18,340 bases of DNA from DATFPQ01 sp035264765 (GTDB taxonomy: Bacteria; Actinomycetota; Actinomycetes; Actinomycetales; Angustibacteraceae). The notes under the pieces are model-generated. The model did no database searches. It saw nothing but the letters and a program-made list of their open reading frames with translations, and was not told the DNA's origin. The DNA lies in assembly GCA_035264765.1 (NCBI GenBank), contig DATFPQ010000032.1:1-18340 (forward strand). The letters are read 5' to 3'. Both the position numbers and the translations under genes were made by a program. The stretch's first letter is position 1, and each line of letters opens with the position of its first letter. Shown here piece by piece: positions 6,608 to 13,981 of the stretch.

Positions 6608-7972
6608 TCAGAGCGGGGAAGCGGTGCCGGCGAGCCGGCCGAGCTTGTCGTGGATCTGGTCGATCGCGGCCTTCGGGGTGAGCTGGCCGGACTGCACGGC
6701 ACCGATGGAGGAACCGATGTTGATCTCGAAGTCGGACCCCGAACCCGAGTACCAACCTTCGGGGTCGTAGACGGCGCTGTCGGCCGCCGCGGCGTACTGG
6801 GACTGCGGCTCCAGCTTCTTGTACTCCGCGCTGTTCACATACGGCTGCCATGAGGGCACGTGACCGCCCGCCGCCCAGATGTCGCTCTGGTTGAGCATCG
6901 ACCGGATGAACTTCAGCGACCGGTCCTGCTGGGCCTGGTCGTTCGTCGCCTGCTTCGGGATGACCAGGGTGTGCGAGTCGGCCTGGCAGGCGTACTTGTC
7001 GCCCCCGAAGACGTTCGGGAACAAGGTCATCGAGAACGGCGTCTTCGCGGTCTGGAAGGTGGAGATCTCCCACTCGCCCTGGAAGATGAAGCCCGCTTGG
7101 CCGTTCGCGAACATCGCGATCGAGCCCTGGTAGTCGACGCTGGTCGGGAACAGGCCCTTCTTGCCTAGCCCCTGCATAAAGTTCAGGACCTGCATCGCCT
7201 TGTCGTCGTCGAGCACGACCTTCGTGCCGGTGTCCGCGAGCACCTCACCGCCGAGCTGGGAGTACAGGGACTGGAAGACCCGCCAGGGCGTGGCGATCTC
7301 GTTGTTGATGGCGCTGACCCCGCCGAAGGCACCCGTGACCTTCTTCGCTCGCTCCATCGCGTCGACGAAGGCCTCCTCGCCCTGCAGCGGCTTGAGGTTC
7401 CCGTCCGAGCCGAGCAGCCCGGCCTTCTCGCAGACGTCCTTGTTGTAGAAGGTCACGATGGGGTGGGTGTCGATCGGGACCGCGTAGGCGCGACCCTCGA
7501 CGAGCCCCGCCTCCCACGCCCGCTTGTTGAGCTTGTCCGGCGTGATGCCGACCGAGCTCAGCGCGTCGGGCGTCAGCTCCTGCAGCAGGTCGGCCTGGAC
7601 CAGCGACTTCATCCGGGTGAGGTGGGCGACCGCGACGTTCGGGGGCTTTGCGCCGAGGGTGGCCAGCGACAGCTTGGTGTAGTACGGGTTGCCCCAGGCC
7701 AGGGTTACCGCAGACAGCCCGATGGCCGGGTTCTGCTTGCGGAAGCCCTCCAGCATCTCCTGCAGCCGGACGCCGTCACCGCCGCCGAACAGGTTCCAGA
7801 AGTCGACCGACCCTGCCTCGCGCCGTGACGCGGTCAGCCCGCTCAAGACGTTGTCCGACGAGCAGCCGGACAGGGCGAACCCGAGGCTGGCGGCGAGCCC
7901 ACCGCCGAGGAACCTCCTGCGGCTCAGCCCGGGGGCCGCCGCACCACCGCGCCATTGCGGGTTGCTTGCCAT
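6608..7972 (-). CDS. Sugar ABC transporter substrate-binding lipoprotein (Tat-exported)
   Basis: This 454-residue extracellular sugar-binding protein is of the CUT1 type. The N-terminus has a twin-arginine motif (SRRRFLGG, residues 17-24), a hydrophobic stretch, and a lipobox LSGC with Cys37 as the lipidation site, so it is probably a Tat-exported lipoprotein anchored outside the membrane. The mature part carries the usual family features, such as VDFWNLFGGGDG near residue 56 and an aromatic-rich second half. Start: ATG at 7972, with a GGAAGGAAG ribosome site. The 39-bp gap after araA contains a short inverted repeat CACGT/ACGTG. The ligand is inferred from the neighbours to be arabinose or arabino-oligosaccharides. 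Confidence 0.93.
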   Translation of the reverse strand: MASNPQWRGGAAAPGLSRRRFLGGGLAASLGFALSGCSSDNVLSGLTASRREAGSVDFWNLFGGGDGVRLQEMLEGFRKQNPAIGLSAVTLAWGNPYYTKLSLATLGAKPPNVAVAHLTRMKSLVQADLLQELTPDALSSVGITPDKLNKRAWEAGLVEGRAYAVPIDTHPIVTFYNKDVCEKAGLLGSDGNLKPLQGEEAFVDAMERAKKVTGAFGGVSAINNEIATPWRVFQSLYSQLGGEVLADTGTKVVLDDDKAMQVLNFMQGLGKKGLFPTSVDYQGSIAMFANGQAGFIFQGEWEISTFQTAKTPFSMTLFPNVFGGDKYACQADSHTLVIPKQATNDQAQQDRSLKFIRSMLNQSDIWAAGGHVPSWQPYVNSAEYKKLEPQSQYAAAADSAVYDPEGWYSGSGSDFEINIGSSIGAVQSGQLTPKAAIDQIHDKLGRLAGTASPL

Positions 7973-8011
7973 CTGCTTCCTTCCCTCACACGTGGATGGG
8001 AGAACGTGCCC

Positions 8012-9520
8012 TCACAGGCCCTGGGCGAGCCGGAAGTACGCCTGGTTCCAGCGGATCTCCTTGCGGAACTGGGAGAGCCGGGTCTCGGCGTCGATGGTGA
8101 GCAACTCGGTGCCGAGCATGTCGGCGAGCTGGCTCAGCTCCTCGGCGCCGATCGCGGTGCTGAGGACCGTGTGGTGCGGACCACCTGCGAGCAGCCAGCC
8201 CTCGGTCGACGTCCGCAGGTCGGGCGCCGGCTTCCACACGGCGCGGGCGACGGGCAGTCGCGGCAGGGGCTCGTCGGGGTCCACGACCTCGATCTCGTTG
8301 GCGACGAAACGGAACCGGCTGCCGACGTCGGCAATGCCGATGACCACGGCCGGTCCGGGCGAGGCCGTGAAGACCATCCGCACCGGGTCCTCGCGGTTGC
8401 CGATTCCCAGCGGGTGGATCTCGACCGAGGGGACCTCACGAGTGATGGTCGGGCAGACCTCGAGCATGTGCGCGCCGAGAATCTTCGGCTCCCCCGGGCC
8501 CAGGTGGTAGGTGTAGTCCTCCATGAAGGACGTCCCGCCGTCCAGGCCGGCGGCGACCACCTTGAGGGTGCGCAGCAGCACCGAGGTCTTCCAGTCCCCC
8601 TCACCACCGAAGCCGTAGCCGTCCGCCATCAGCCGCTGGACGCCCAGGCCCGGCAGCTGGCGCAGGCCGCCCAGGTCCTGGAAGTTGGTCGTGAAGGCCT
8701 TGAAGTCGCCGGCATCGAGGAAGCCGCGCAGGCCGAGCTCGATCCGCGCCGCGTAGCGCAGCGACTCGCGGCGCTCACCGCCGGGCCCGAGCTCGGGTGC
8801 CACCCGGTAGGTGTCGTCGTACTCGCTCACCAGCTTGTCGACCTCGGAGTCGAGCACGGAGTCCACGACCTCGACCAGGTCGTTGACGCCGTAGGTGTTC
8901 ACCGAGACGCCGAACCGGATCTGGGCGTCGACCTTGTCGCCCTCGGTCACCGCGACGTCGCGCATGTTGTCGCCGAACCGGGCGAGTCGAAGGGTGCGGA
9001 TCGCCTGCCGGCCGGCAGCGGACCGCGCCCACGACCCCACCCGGCGCCCGACGAGGGCGTCACTGGCGTGGCCGGTGACGATGGTCCGGCTGATGCCCAT
9101 GCGGGACTGGATGTACCCGAACTCGCGGTCGCCGTGCGCGGCCTGGTTCAGGTTCATGAAGTCCATGTCGATCTCGGACCACGGCAGGGACACGTTGGCC
9201 TGCGTGTGCAGGTGCAGCAGCGGCTTGTCCAGGACGTCGAGCCCGGCGATCCACATCTTGGCCGGCGAGAAGGTGTGCATCCACGCGACGACGCCGATGC
9301 AGGCGTCCGAGGAGTTGGCGTCCAGGCAGACCCGGCGGATCGCCTCTGCGTCGGTCAGTACCGGCTTCCACACGACGCGCACAGGTACCGCGTCCTGGCC
9401 GTCCAGCAGCTGTGCGATCTGCCGGGACTGGTCGGCCACCTGCTGCAGTGTCTCGTCGCCGTAGAGCCCCTGGCTGCCGGTCAGGAACCAGACCTCGGCG
9501 CCCTCGAACGTTTCGATCAT
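8012..9520 (-). CDS. araA: L-arabinose isomerase
   Basis: Converts L-arabinose to L-ribulose in the cytoplasm, using a divalent metal such as Mn2+. The 502-residue length matches the family. The metal and catalytic residues fall at the expected places: Glu307 (GFGGEGDWK), Glu334 (SFMEDYTYH), His351 (LGAHMLEVCP) and His450 (GGPHHTV). The N-terminal VWFLTGSQGLYG and MHTFSPAKMWI are AraA hallmarks. Start: ATG at 9520, 10 bp after the araD stop, with GAGG about 9 bases upstream. It is the second gene of the operon. Nothing looks broken. Confidence 0.97.
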   Translation of the reverse strand: MIETFEGAEVWFLTGSQGLYGDETLQQVADQSRQIAQLLDGQDAVPVRVVWKPVLTDAEAIRRVCLDANSSDACIGVVAWMHTFSPAKMWIAGLDVLDKPLLHLHTQANVSLPWSEIDMDFMNLNQAAHGDREFGYIQSRMGISRTIVTGHASDALVGRRVGSWARSAAGRQAIRTLRLARFGDNMRDVAVTEGDKVDAQIRFGVSVNTYGVNDLVEVVDSVLDSEVDKLVSEYDDTYRVAPELGPGGERRESLRYAARIELGLRGFLDAGDFKAFTTNFQDLGGLRQLPGLGVQRLMADGYGFGGEGDWKTSVLLRTLKVVAAGLDGGTSFMEDYTYHLGPGEPKILGAHMLEVCPTITREVPSVEIHPLGIGNREDPVRMVFTASPGPAVVIGIADVGSRFRFVANEIEVVDPDEPLPRLPVARAVWKPAPDLRTSTEGWLLAGGPHHTVLSTAIGAEELSQLADMLGTELLTIDAETRLSQFRKEIRWNQAYFRLAQGL

Positions 9521-9530
9521 CTGCAGAGCC

Positions 9531-10208
9531 TCAGTTCTGTCCGTAGACGTTCTGGTACCGCTCGAAGAGCCGGTCGACGGCCTCCTGCGGGATCGGCTGG
9601 GGCGTTCCCAGCTGGAAGGCGAGGTGCGTGCTCCGCGCCACGTCCTCGGCCAGGACCGCAGCCTTGACCGCGTCCTTGGCGTCGCGGCCGATGGTGAAGA
9701 AGCCGTGGTTGCGCATCAGCACCGCACGCGAGCGGTGCCCGTCCAGCGTCTCCACGATGCCCCTGCCGATGGAGTCATCGCCGATGATGGCGAACGGCCC
9801 CATCGGGATCGGCCCGCCGAACTCGTCGGCGGTCATCGTCAGGACGCACGGGATGTCCTCGCCCCGGGCCGCCCACGCGCACCCGTACGGGGAGTGGGTG
9901 TGCACCACACCACCGACGTGCTCCATGTGCCGATACACGTAGGCGTGGGCCGCCGTGTCGCTCGACGGCGCCAGTTCACCGTCGACGAGGTTCCCGTCGA
10001 GGTCGCACACCACGATGGACTCTGCGGTCAGCTCGTCGTAGGAGACGCCGCTCGGCTTGATGACGAACAGGTCGGCGCCGGCCACCCGGCCGGAGACGTT
10101 GCCCGCCGTCCAGACCACCAGGTTGTACCGGACCAGCTCGGCGTGCAGCGCGGCGACGGAGCGGCGCAGCTCGGCGGTCGCCGCCCGGACGTCGGAGAGC
10201 ACGCTCAT
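9531..10208 (-). CDS. araD: L-ribulose-5-phosphate 4-epimerase (class II aldolase fold)
   Basis: Interconverts L-ribulose 5-phosphate and D-xylulose 5-phosphate, feeding arabinose carbon into the pentose phosphate pathway. The 225-residue protein has the class II aldolase/epimerase signatures: GNVSGR (36-41) and KPSG (51-54) for phosphate binding, Asp84 in SSDTAAH, and zinc ligands His103/His105 (VVHTHSPYG) and His168 (RNHGFF). Start: ATG at 10208. The long in-frame extension upstream is poor in sense and runs into the promoter. The start overlaps the stop of a short upstream ORF as ATGA, suggesting coupled translation. It is the first enzyme gene of the operon; the kinase that makes its substrate is not in the window. 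Confidence 0.94.
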   Translation of the reverse strand: MSVLSDVRAATAELRRSVAALHAELVRYNLVVWTAGNVSGRVAGADLFVIKPSGVSYDELTAESIVVCDLDGNLVDGELAPSSDTAAHAYVYRHMEHVGGVVHTHSPYGCAWAARGEDIPCVLTMTADEFGGPIPMGPFAIIGDDSIGRGIVETLDGHRSRAVLMRNHGFFTIGRDAKDAVKAAVLAEDVARSTHLAFQLGTPQPIPQEAVDRLFERYQNVYGQN

Positions 10209-10309
10209 GGCGCGACACCGTCCCGAGAGGCGCTGTCGCACTGCCTCGGGGACCGCCGTCCGCAGGACTGGTGCTCGGTCGGCCCCGAGGGGACGGGCGA
10301 GGAGGTCAT
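10205..10309 (-). CDS. Putative 34-codon upstream ORF coupled to araD
   Basis: An ATG at 10309 is preceded by AGGGAGAG, a good ribosome site 2 bases away at its 3' end. It opens a 34-codon frame (start MTSSPVPSG, end SRDGVAP) whose TGA overlaps the araD ATG as ATGA. It begins about 36 bases after the predicted transcription start. The peptide has no recognisable domain and no run of arginine-pathway or sugar-related codons that would suggest classical attenuation. It could be a leader peptide that delivers ribosomes to araD, whose own ribosome site is modest. It could also be chance in GC-rich DNA. Confidence 0.4.
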   Translation of the reverse strand: MTSSPVPSGPTEHQSCGRRSPRQCDSASRDGVAP

Positions 10310-10351
10310 GCGCTCTCCCTGTGTCTTCTGGGTTTCGCTGACGCCCCAGGA

Positions 10352-10380
10352 TTGTTAACGTGAACATGCTGTTGGGTCAA
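10352..10380 (-). promoter_or_regulatory. Sigma-70-like promoter of the arabinose operon
   Basis: Read on the - strand, TTGACC (10380-10375) is separated by 17 bases from TAACAA (10357-10352, followed by T). The -35 is near consensus and the spacing is optimal. Transcription would start near 10345, leaving a short leader before the upstream ORF at 10309 and araD at 10208. The candidate operator lies inside the spacer and overlaps the -10. Confidence 0.55.
10353..10366. promoter_or_regulatory. Candidate LacI-family operator in the ara promoter
   Basis: The 14-bp TGTTAACGTGAACA has dyad symmetry about a central CG, with 6 of 7 base pairs symmetric; only A10357/G10362 breaks the symmetry. A central CG and TGTT/AACA ends are typical of LacI-family operators. 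It lies exactly between the -35 and -10 of the operon promoter and about 90 bp upstream of the divergent lacI-type gene, so binding would block the operon promoter. I found no second clear copy in the window. Confidence 0.6.
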
Positions 10381-10397
10381 GACCTGCGCCCCCGCGC

Positions 10398-10403
10398 TAC
10401 ATA
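10398..10403 (+). promoter_or_regulatory. Possible -10 (TACATA) of the regulator gene
   Basis: TACATA lies about 55 bases before the regulator start and fits a -10 element. No good -35 is visible at 16-18 bases. It is within 35 bp of the candidate operator, so autoregulation is possible. Confidence 0.25.
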
Positions 10404-10457
10404 CCCCGGGAGGCGCTCGGCTAACCCGCCCGGCGCGCAGCCACGGGAGGCACGTTG

Positions 10458-11498
10458 GTGGGACGCCAGGGGCGCTCGCCCGTCATGAAGGACGTGGCCA
10501 GGCTGGCCGGCGTCTCGCACATCACCGTGTCGCGCGTCGTGAACCAGGCGCCGAACGTCCATCCCGTCACCCGGGAGCGGGTGATCGCGGCGATGATCGA
10601 GCTCGGGTACCGGCCGAACCTGGCGGCGCGCGCGCTGGTCACCCGGCGGTCGCACACACTCGGCGTCATCGCTGTCAAGGGGACACTGTTCGGTCCGGCC
10701 AGCACCCTGCTGAGCATCGAGCAGGCCGCCCGGGCCAGGGGCTACTACCTGAGCATCGTGAGCGTCGACGACGTCACTCCCGGGGTCCTGCAGGAGGCGT
10801 TGGAGCGCCTCGCCAAGCAGGGCGTCGAGGGGCTGGTCGTGATGGCGCCGCGCCGGCACGCCATCGAGTCGCTCGCGCAGATGCCTCCCGGGCTCCCGGT
10901 GGTGACCGTCGAGGGGGGTGGTGCCCCCGGCACCGGCGCGGTGCTCGTGGACCAGGCCGGTGGCGCCGCCGCAGCGACCAGGCACCTCGTCGAGCTGGGG
11001 CACCGGCGCGTCGTGCACCTGGCCGGGCCCTCGGACTGGCTGGAGGCCGAGGCCCGGCAGGAGGGCTGGCGGGCTACCTGCCGGGAGGCCGGGCTGCCCA
11101 CTCCGCGGCCGTTGCGCGGGGACTGGAGCCCTCGGTCCGGCTATCGCGCGGCCCGGCGTCTGCTGGGACGCCTGGAGAAGGTCACGGCGGTGTTCGCCGC
11201 CAACGACCAGATGGCCCTCGGTGCCCTGCGGGCCTTCGCCGAGGCGGGGGTCCGCGTGCCGGAGGACGTCAGCGTCGTCGGCTTCGACGACATCCCCGAG
11301 GCCGAGTTCCTGCACCCGCCGCTGACCACGGTGCGGCAGGACTTCGCGGCCGTGGGCCAGTGCTGCGTGGCGCTCCTGACGCACGCCGTCGAGCAGGCGG
11401 ACGGGCACGCGGAGACGGTGGTCGTCCCCGCTCAGCTGCTGGTGCGGTCGAGCACCGCGCCACCCCGGCCGGCTGGCGTCCCAGGGTGGCGTGGGTGA
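10458..11498 (+). CDS. LacI-family transcriptional regulator, probable repressor of the arabinose operon
   Basis: This 346-residue repressor has an N-terminal helix-turn-helix at about 10-30 (MKDVARLAGVSHITVSRVVNQ-like) and the hinge region YRPNLAARAL at ~51-60. A periplasmic-binding-like effector domain follows, containing the conserved AVFAANDQMALGALRA and VGFDDIPEAEFLHPPLTTVRQD. The start was chosen at GTG 10458 because GGGAGG (10445-10450) is 7 bases upstream; TTG 10455 and ATG 10485 are alternatives. It is divergent from araD across a promoter region with a fitting palindrome, which supports local regulation. The effector is likely L-arabinose or a derivative (inference). The gene ends 4 bp from the stop of the convergent GH2 gene. 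Confidence 0.92.
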   Translation: MGRQGRSPVMKDVARLAGVSHITVSRVVNQAPNVHPVTRERVIAAMIELGYRPNLAARALVTRRSHTLGVIAVKGTLFGPASTLLSIEQAARARGYYLSIVSVDDVTPGVLQEALERLAKQGVEGLVVMAPRRHAIESLAQMPPGLPVVTVEGGGAPGTGAVLVDQAGGAAAATRHLVELGHRRVVHLAGPSDWLEAEARQEGWRATCREAGLPTPRPLRGDWSPRSGYRAARRLLGRLEKVTAVFAANDQMALGALRAFAEAGVRVPEDVSVVGFDDIPEAEFLHPPLTTVRQDFAAVGQCCVALLTHAVEQADGHAETVVVPAQLLVRSSTAPPRPAGVPGWRG

Positions 11499-11502
11499 GG
11501 CC

Positions 11503-13365
11503 TCAGAAGTTCGCCTCCTCCACGGCCTGCTGCGAGCGCCGGGCCGCATGGACGATCTGCACCTCGGCGATCGCGTCGGCCGGAACGGCCGCGGAGACCC
11601 GGCGGTTGATCTCGGCGATCCGGGCGGGGTCGACCTTCGGACGCCGGTCCGCGAACAGCAGCCCGTTGCGCTCCTGCGCGGTGTCAGTGAGCTGCGTGTA
11701 GCAGAAGCCGGCGACCATCGGGCTGTCGAGCAGCGCCGCGACGAGCGCCTCGTACCGCCCGGCCAGCTCCTCGGCGTCGTCCACGGCGCCGTAGCCGTTC
11801 CAGAAGGCGTCGGACTCCGGGTCGTAGGTGACGCCGCCGAACTCCGTGATCATCAGCGGCACGTCGGCCAGCTCCAGCTGACGCAGCAGCAGCGAACGGT
11901 AGTACGGCTCCGTCTCGCGCAGGGTCCGCTCCACCGCCTCCCGGCTGCCGTAGCGCTCCTGCAGCACCTCGGCGTCCTGGCTGTAGTCGTGGACCCCGAG
12001 AATGTCGCTCACCTCGTGCTCCCAGCCGTCATTCGCGACCACCGGACGGCTCTGGTCGATCGCCTTGGTCAGCGAGTAGAGAGCCCGAACCGCGGCCTGC
12101 TGCGCGGGGTCAGCGGCCAGGTTGGGCACGCCCCAGCTCTCGTTGAAGGGCACCCAGGCGATGATCGACGGCGCGCTCACGTCCCGCTCGAGCACCTCCA
12201 GCCACTCCCGGGTCAGCCGGACGACGGTGTCCGTCTGGTAGTCGAGGGCACTGGGCATCTCCGCCCATGCCATGACGCCCAGGACGTCGCACCAGTACAG
12301 GAAGCGGGGGTCCTCGACCTTCTGGTGGATGCGGACCCCGTTGAAGCCCAGCTCCTTGACCAGCTCCACCTCGCGGCGCAGCGCGTCGCCCGACGGCGCC
12401 GCCAGGTGCGACTGCGGCCAGTAGTTCTGGGCCAGCACCATCCGGAGCACGGTGGCGTGGTCGTTCAACCGCAGCCGGCCACCGGTCAGGGCCACACTAC
12501 GCAGGCCGAGATAGCTGCTCACCTCGTCCACGACGTCGTCGCCGGACAGCACGGTCACCGTCGCGTCCAGCAGGTTGGGGTGGTCCGGCGCCCATAGAAA
12601 GGCACGGCGGTCGTGCGCGATACGCGCGCGGTCCAAGGGGAGGCGCAGGGTGGCCCTCGGGCTGGAGACCGCGAAGGTCGCGTCCACCAGCGGCTCGTCC
12701 CCGAGCGCTAGACGCACCCTCACGCGCAACGGGAAGGCCTTGCCCTCGATGCCGACCCGCAGGGCCACCTCGGCGCGGGCGAGGTCGGGGGTCCATCCCA
12801 GGCTCCCGATGCGGGTGGCGGACACCGGCTCCAACCACACCGGCTGCCAGATCCCGGTCGTGCGCTCGTACCAGACGCTGTGCGGCCGGGGCCGCCAGTC
12901 CTGCTTGCCGCGGGGCTGCGTCATGTCGGTCGCGTCGTCCTCGGCCCGCACCACCACCAGCTGCTCGCCGTCCGGGCGCAGCGCCGGCGTGATGTCGGCG
13001 GAGAACGGCGTGTGGCCGCCCTCGTGCGTTGCGACCTGGCGTCCGTTGACCCACACCGCCGCCCGGTAGTCGACGGCGCCGAAGTGCAGCAGCAGCCGCT
13101 CCCCCGGCTCCTGTGGCGCGGTAAAGGTCCGGGCGTACCAGACCACCGGGTGGTAGCCGGTGTCGCCAACGCCGCTGGCCGGGGACTCCGGCGGGAAGGG
13201 CACCTCGATGGTGCGCCCCAGCGCCTCCGGCCGCTCCGCCCAGCCCTCGTCCACGCCCACGTCCTGGTCGTCGTAGCCGAACCTCCACTGCCCGTTCAGG
13301 TCGATCCAGCGGCTGCGGGCCAGCTGCGGGCGCGGGTGAGCGTCCCTGACGGGCGCTGGGTCCAT
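11503..13365 (-). CDS. Glycoside hydrolase family 2 protein
   Basis: This 620-residue enzyme has the three-part GH2 plan. A sugar-binding jelly-roll domain (about 15-180, with FGAVDYRAAVWVNGRQV) is followed by an immunoglobulin-like domain (about 185-290) and a TIM barrel (about 295-600). The retaining-enzyme glutamates are visible: acid/base Glu409 in WVPFNESWG and nucleophile Glu508 in MITEFGG. There is no signal peptide, so it acts inside the cell. GH2 includes beta-galactosidases, beta-glucuronidases, mannosidases and arabinosidases; the substrate cannot be read from the sequence. Proximity to the arabinose operon would suit removal of galactose or arabinose from imported arabinogalactan fragments (inference). 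Start: ATG at 13365, with GAGGAGG 8 bases upstream. Its own promoter is probably in 13366-13460. Confidence 0.92.
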   Translation of the reverse strand: MDPAPVRDAHPRPQLARSRWIDLNGQWRFGYDDQDVGVDEGWAERPEALGRTIEVPFPPESPASGVGDTGYHPVVWYARTFTAPQEPGERLLLHFGAVDYRAAVWVNGRQVATHEGGHTPFSADITPALRPDGEQLVVVRAEDDATDMTQPRGKQDWRPRPHSVWYERTTGIWQPVWLEPVSATRIGSLGWTPDLARAEVALRVGIEGKAFPLRVRVRLALGDEPLVDATFAVSSPRATLRLPLDRARIAHDRRAFLWAPDHPNLLDATVTVLSGDDVVDEVSSYLGLRSVALTGGRLRLNDHATVLRMVLAQNYWPQSHLAAPSGDALRREVELVKELGFNGVRIHQKVEDPRFLYWCDVLGVMAWAEMPSALDYQTDTVVRLTREWLEVLERDVSAPSIIAWVPFNESWGVPNLAADPAQQAAVRALYSLTKAIDQSRPVVANDGWEHEVSDILGVHDYSQDAEVLQERYGSREAVERTLRETEPYYRSLLLRQLELADVPLMITEFGGVTYDPESDAFWNGYGAVDDAEELAGRYEALVAALLDSPMVAGFCYTQLTDTAQERNGLLFADRRPKVDPARIAEINRRVSAAVPADAIAEVQIVHAARRSQQAVEEANF

Positions 13366-13458
13366 GAGCTCGTCCTCCTCGGCGTCGACGACCGGGCGTC
13401 ACCTTCCCACCCGGGCGCCGCGCCGGCACGACCGGCCCCGCTACCGCCGCGCCCCCGT

Positions 13459-13471
13459 CGCACGGCGTGCG
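13459..13471. promoter_or_regulatory. Perfect palindrome CGCACG-G-CGTGCG between divergent genes
   Basis: This is a 13-base palindrome with a central unpaired G, placed in the 137-bp divergent region between the GH2 gene and the small acidic protein gene, 31 bp before the latter's ATG. It could be an operator. It does not match the TGTTAACG-type site of the ara promoter. Confidence 0.25.
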
Positions 13472-13502
13472 GTCCGGCCGCCGGGTGGGCAGGCTGGGCG
13501 GC

Positions 13503-13691
13503 ATGACCAGCAGCGAGCACGAGCCGACCGCAGGTACCGAGCAGGACGCCCAGGGGCACGAGGCCGAGGAGGCCCAGGAACCCGCCAAGAAGCACGGCGA
13601 CCCCCTCTTCAACGAGGCCGAGGGCGAGCACGGCCCGGCCGACGTCCCCGAGGTCGGGAAGGGCACGGCCACGTCGGCGTCCGCCGGGTAG
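13503..13691 (+). CDS. Small acidic hypothetical protein
   Basis: The product is a 62-residue protein very rich in Glu, Ala, Gly and His (TEQDAQGHEAEEAQEPAKK in the first half). It has a central DPLFNEAEGEHGPADVP and no hydrophobic segment, so it is probably soluble and largely disordered. Codons are G/C-ending. I do not recognise a named family. The start is ATG 13503; a 12-residue longer frame from 13467 runs into the promoter region. Only a weak GGGCGG precedes the ATG. A classical terminator hairpin follows about 75 bp past the stop, consistent with a single-gene transcript. Confidence 0.65.
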   Translation: MTSSEHEPTAGTEQDAQGHEAEEAQEPAKKHGDPLFNEAEGEHGPADVPEVGKGTATSASAG

Positions 13692-13766
13692 CCGGCCAGC
13701 CGTTCTCGACCGGTCAGCGGGCTCGTGCCCGGACGAGGGCACTACCGAGGCACCCACAAGGGCGGG

Positions 13767-13787
13767 AAGGGTCATCGCGACCCTTTT
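13767..13787 (+). terminator. Intrinsic terminator after the small acidic protein gene
   Basis: AAGGGTC (13767-13773), loop ATCGC, GACCCTT (13779-13785) with a TTTT tract at 13784-13787. Flanking GGGCGGG and CCCTGCCC can extend the stem. This is the only hairpin in the window with a T-tract. Confidence 0.65.
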
Positions 13788-13981
13788 AGCCCTGCCCGCG
13801 CCGGCAAACTGTTGCAGCGTCGCGCGCCCCGTTGCACATAGGAAAATTGTTGATCATCTGTGCGATGCTGGCCGCTCGACAGAGGCCGACCCCGCCATGC
13901 CTGAGCGCACCCGCGACTGTCTCCGATTTGGGCGGATCGTCGCCGCGAAAGTCATGATTTCCGCTTATCAACCGTCGGCCC

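Noticed and set aside
7955..9667. 570-codon open frame on the + strand
   Set aside because: It is antisense to araA, which has all expected active-site residues; the + strand product resembles no protein family.
10209..10367. N-terminal extension of AraD by 53 codons
   Set aside because: It would start inside the operator/promoter; AraD homologues begin near the ATG at 10208.
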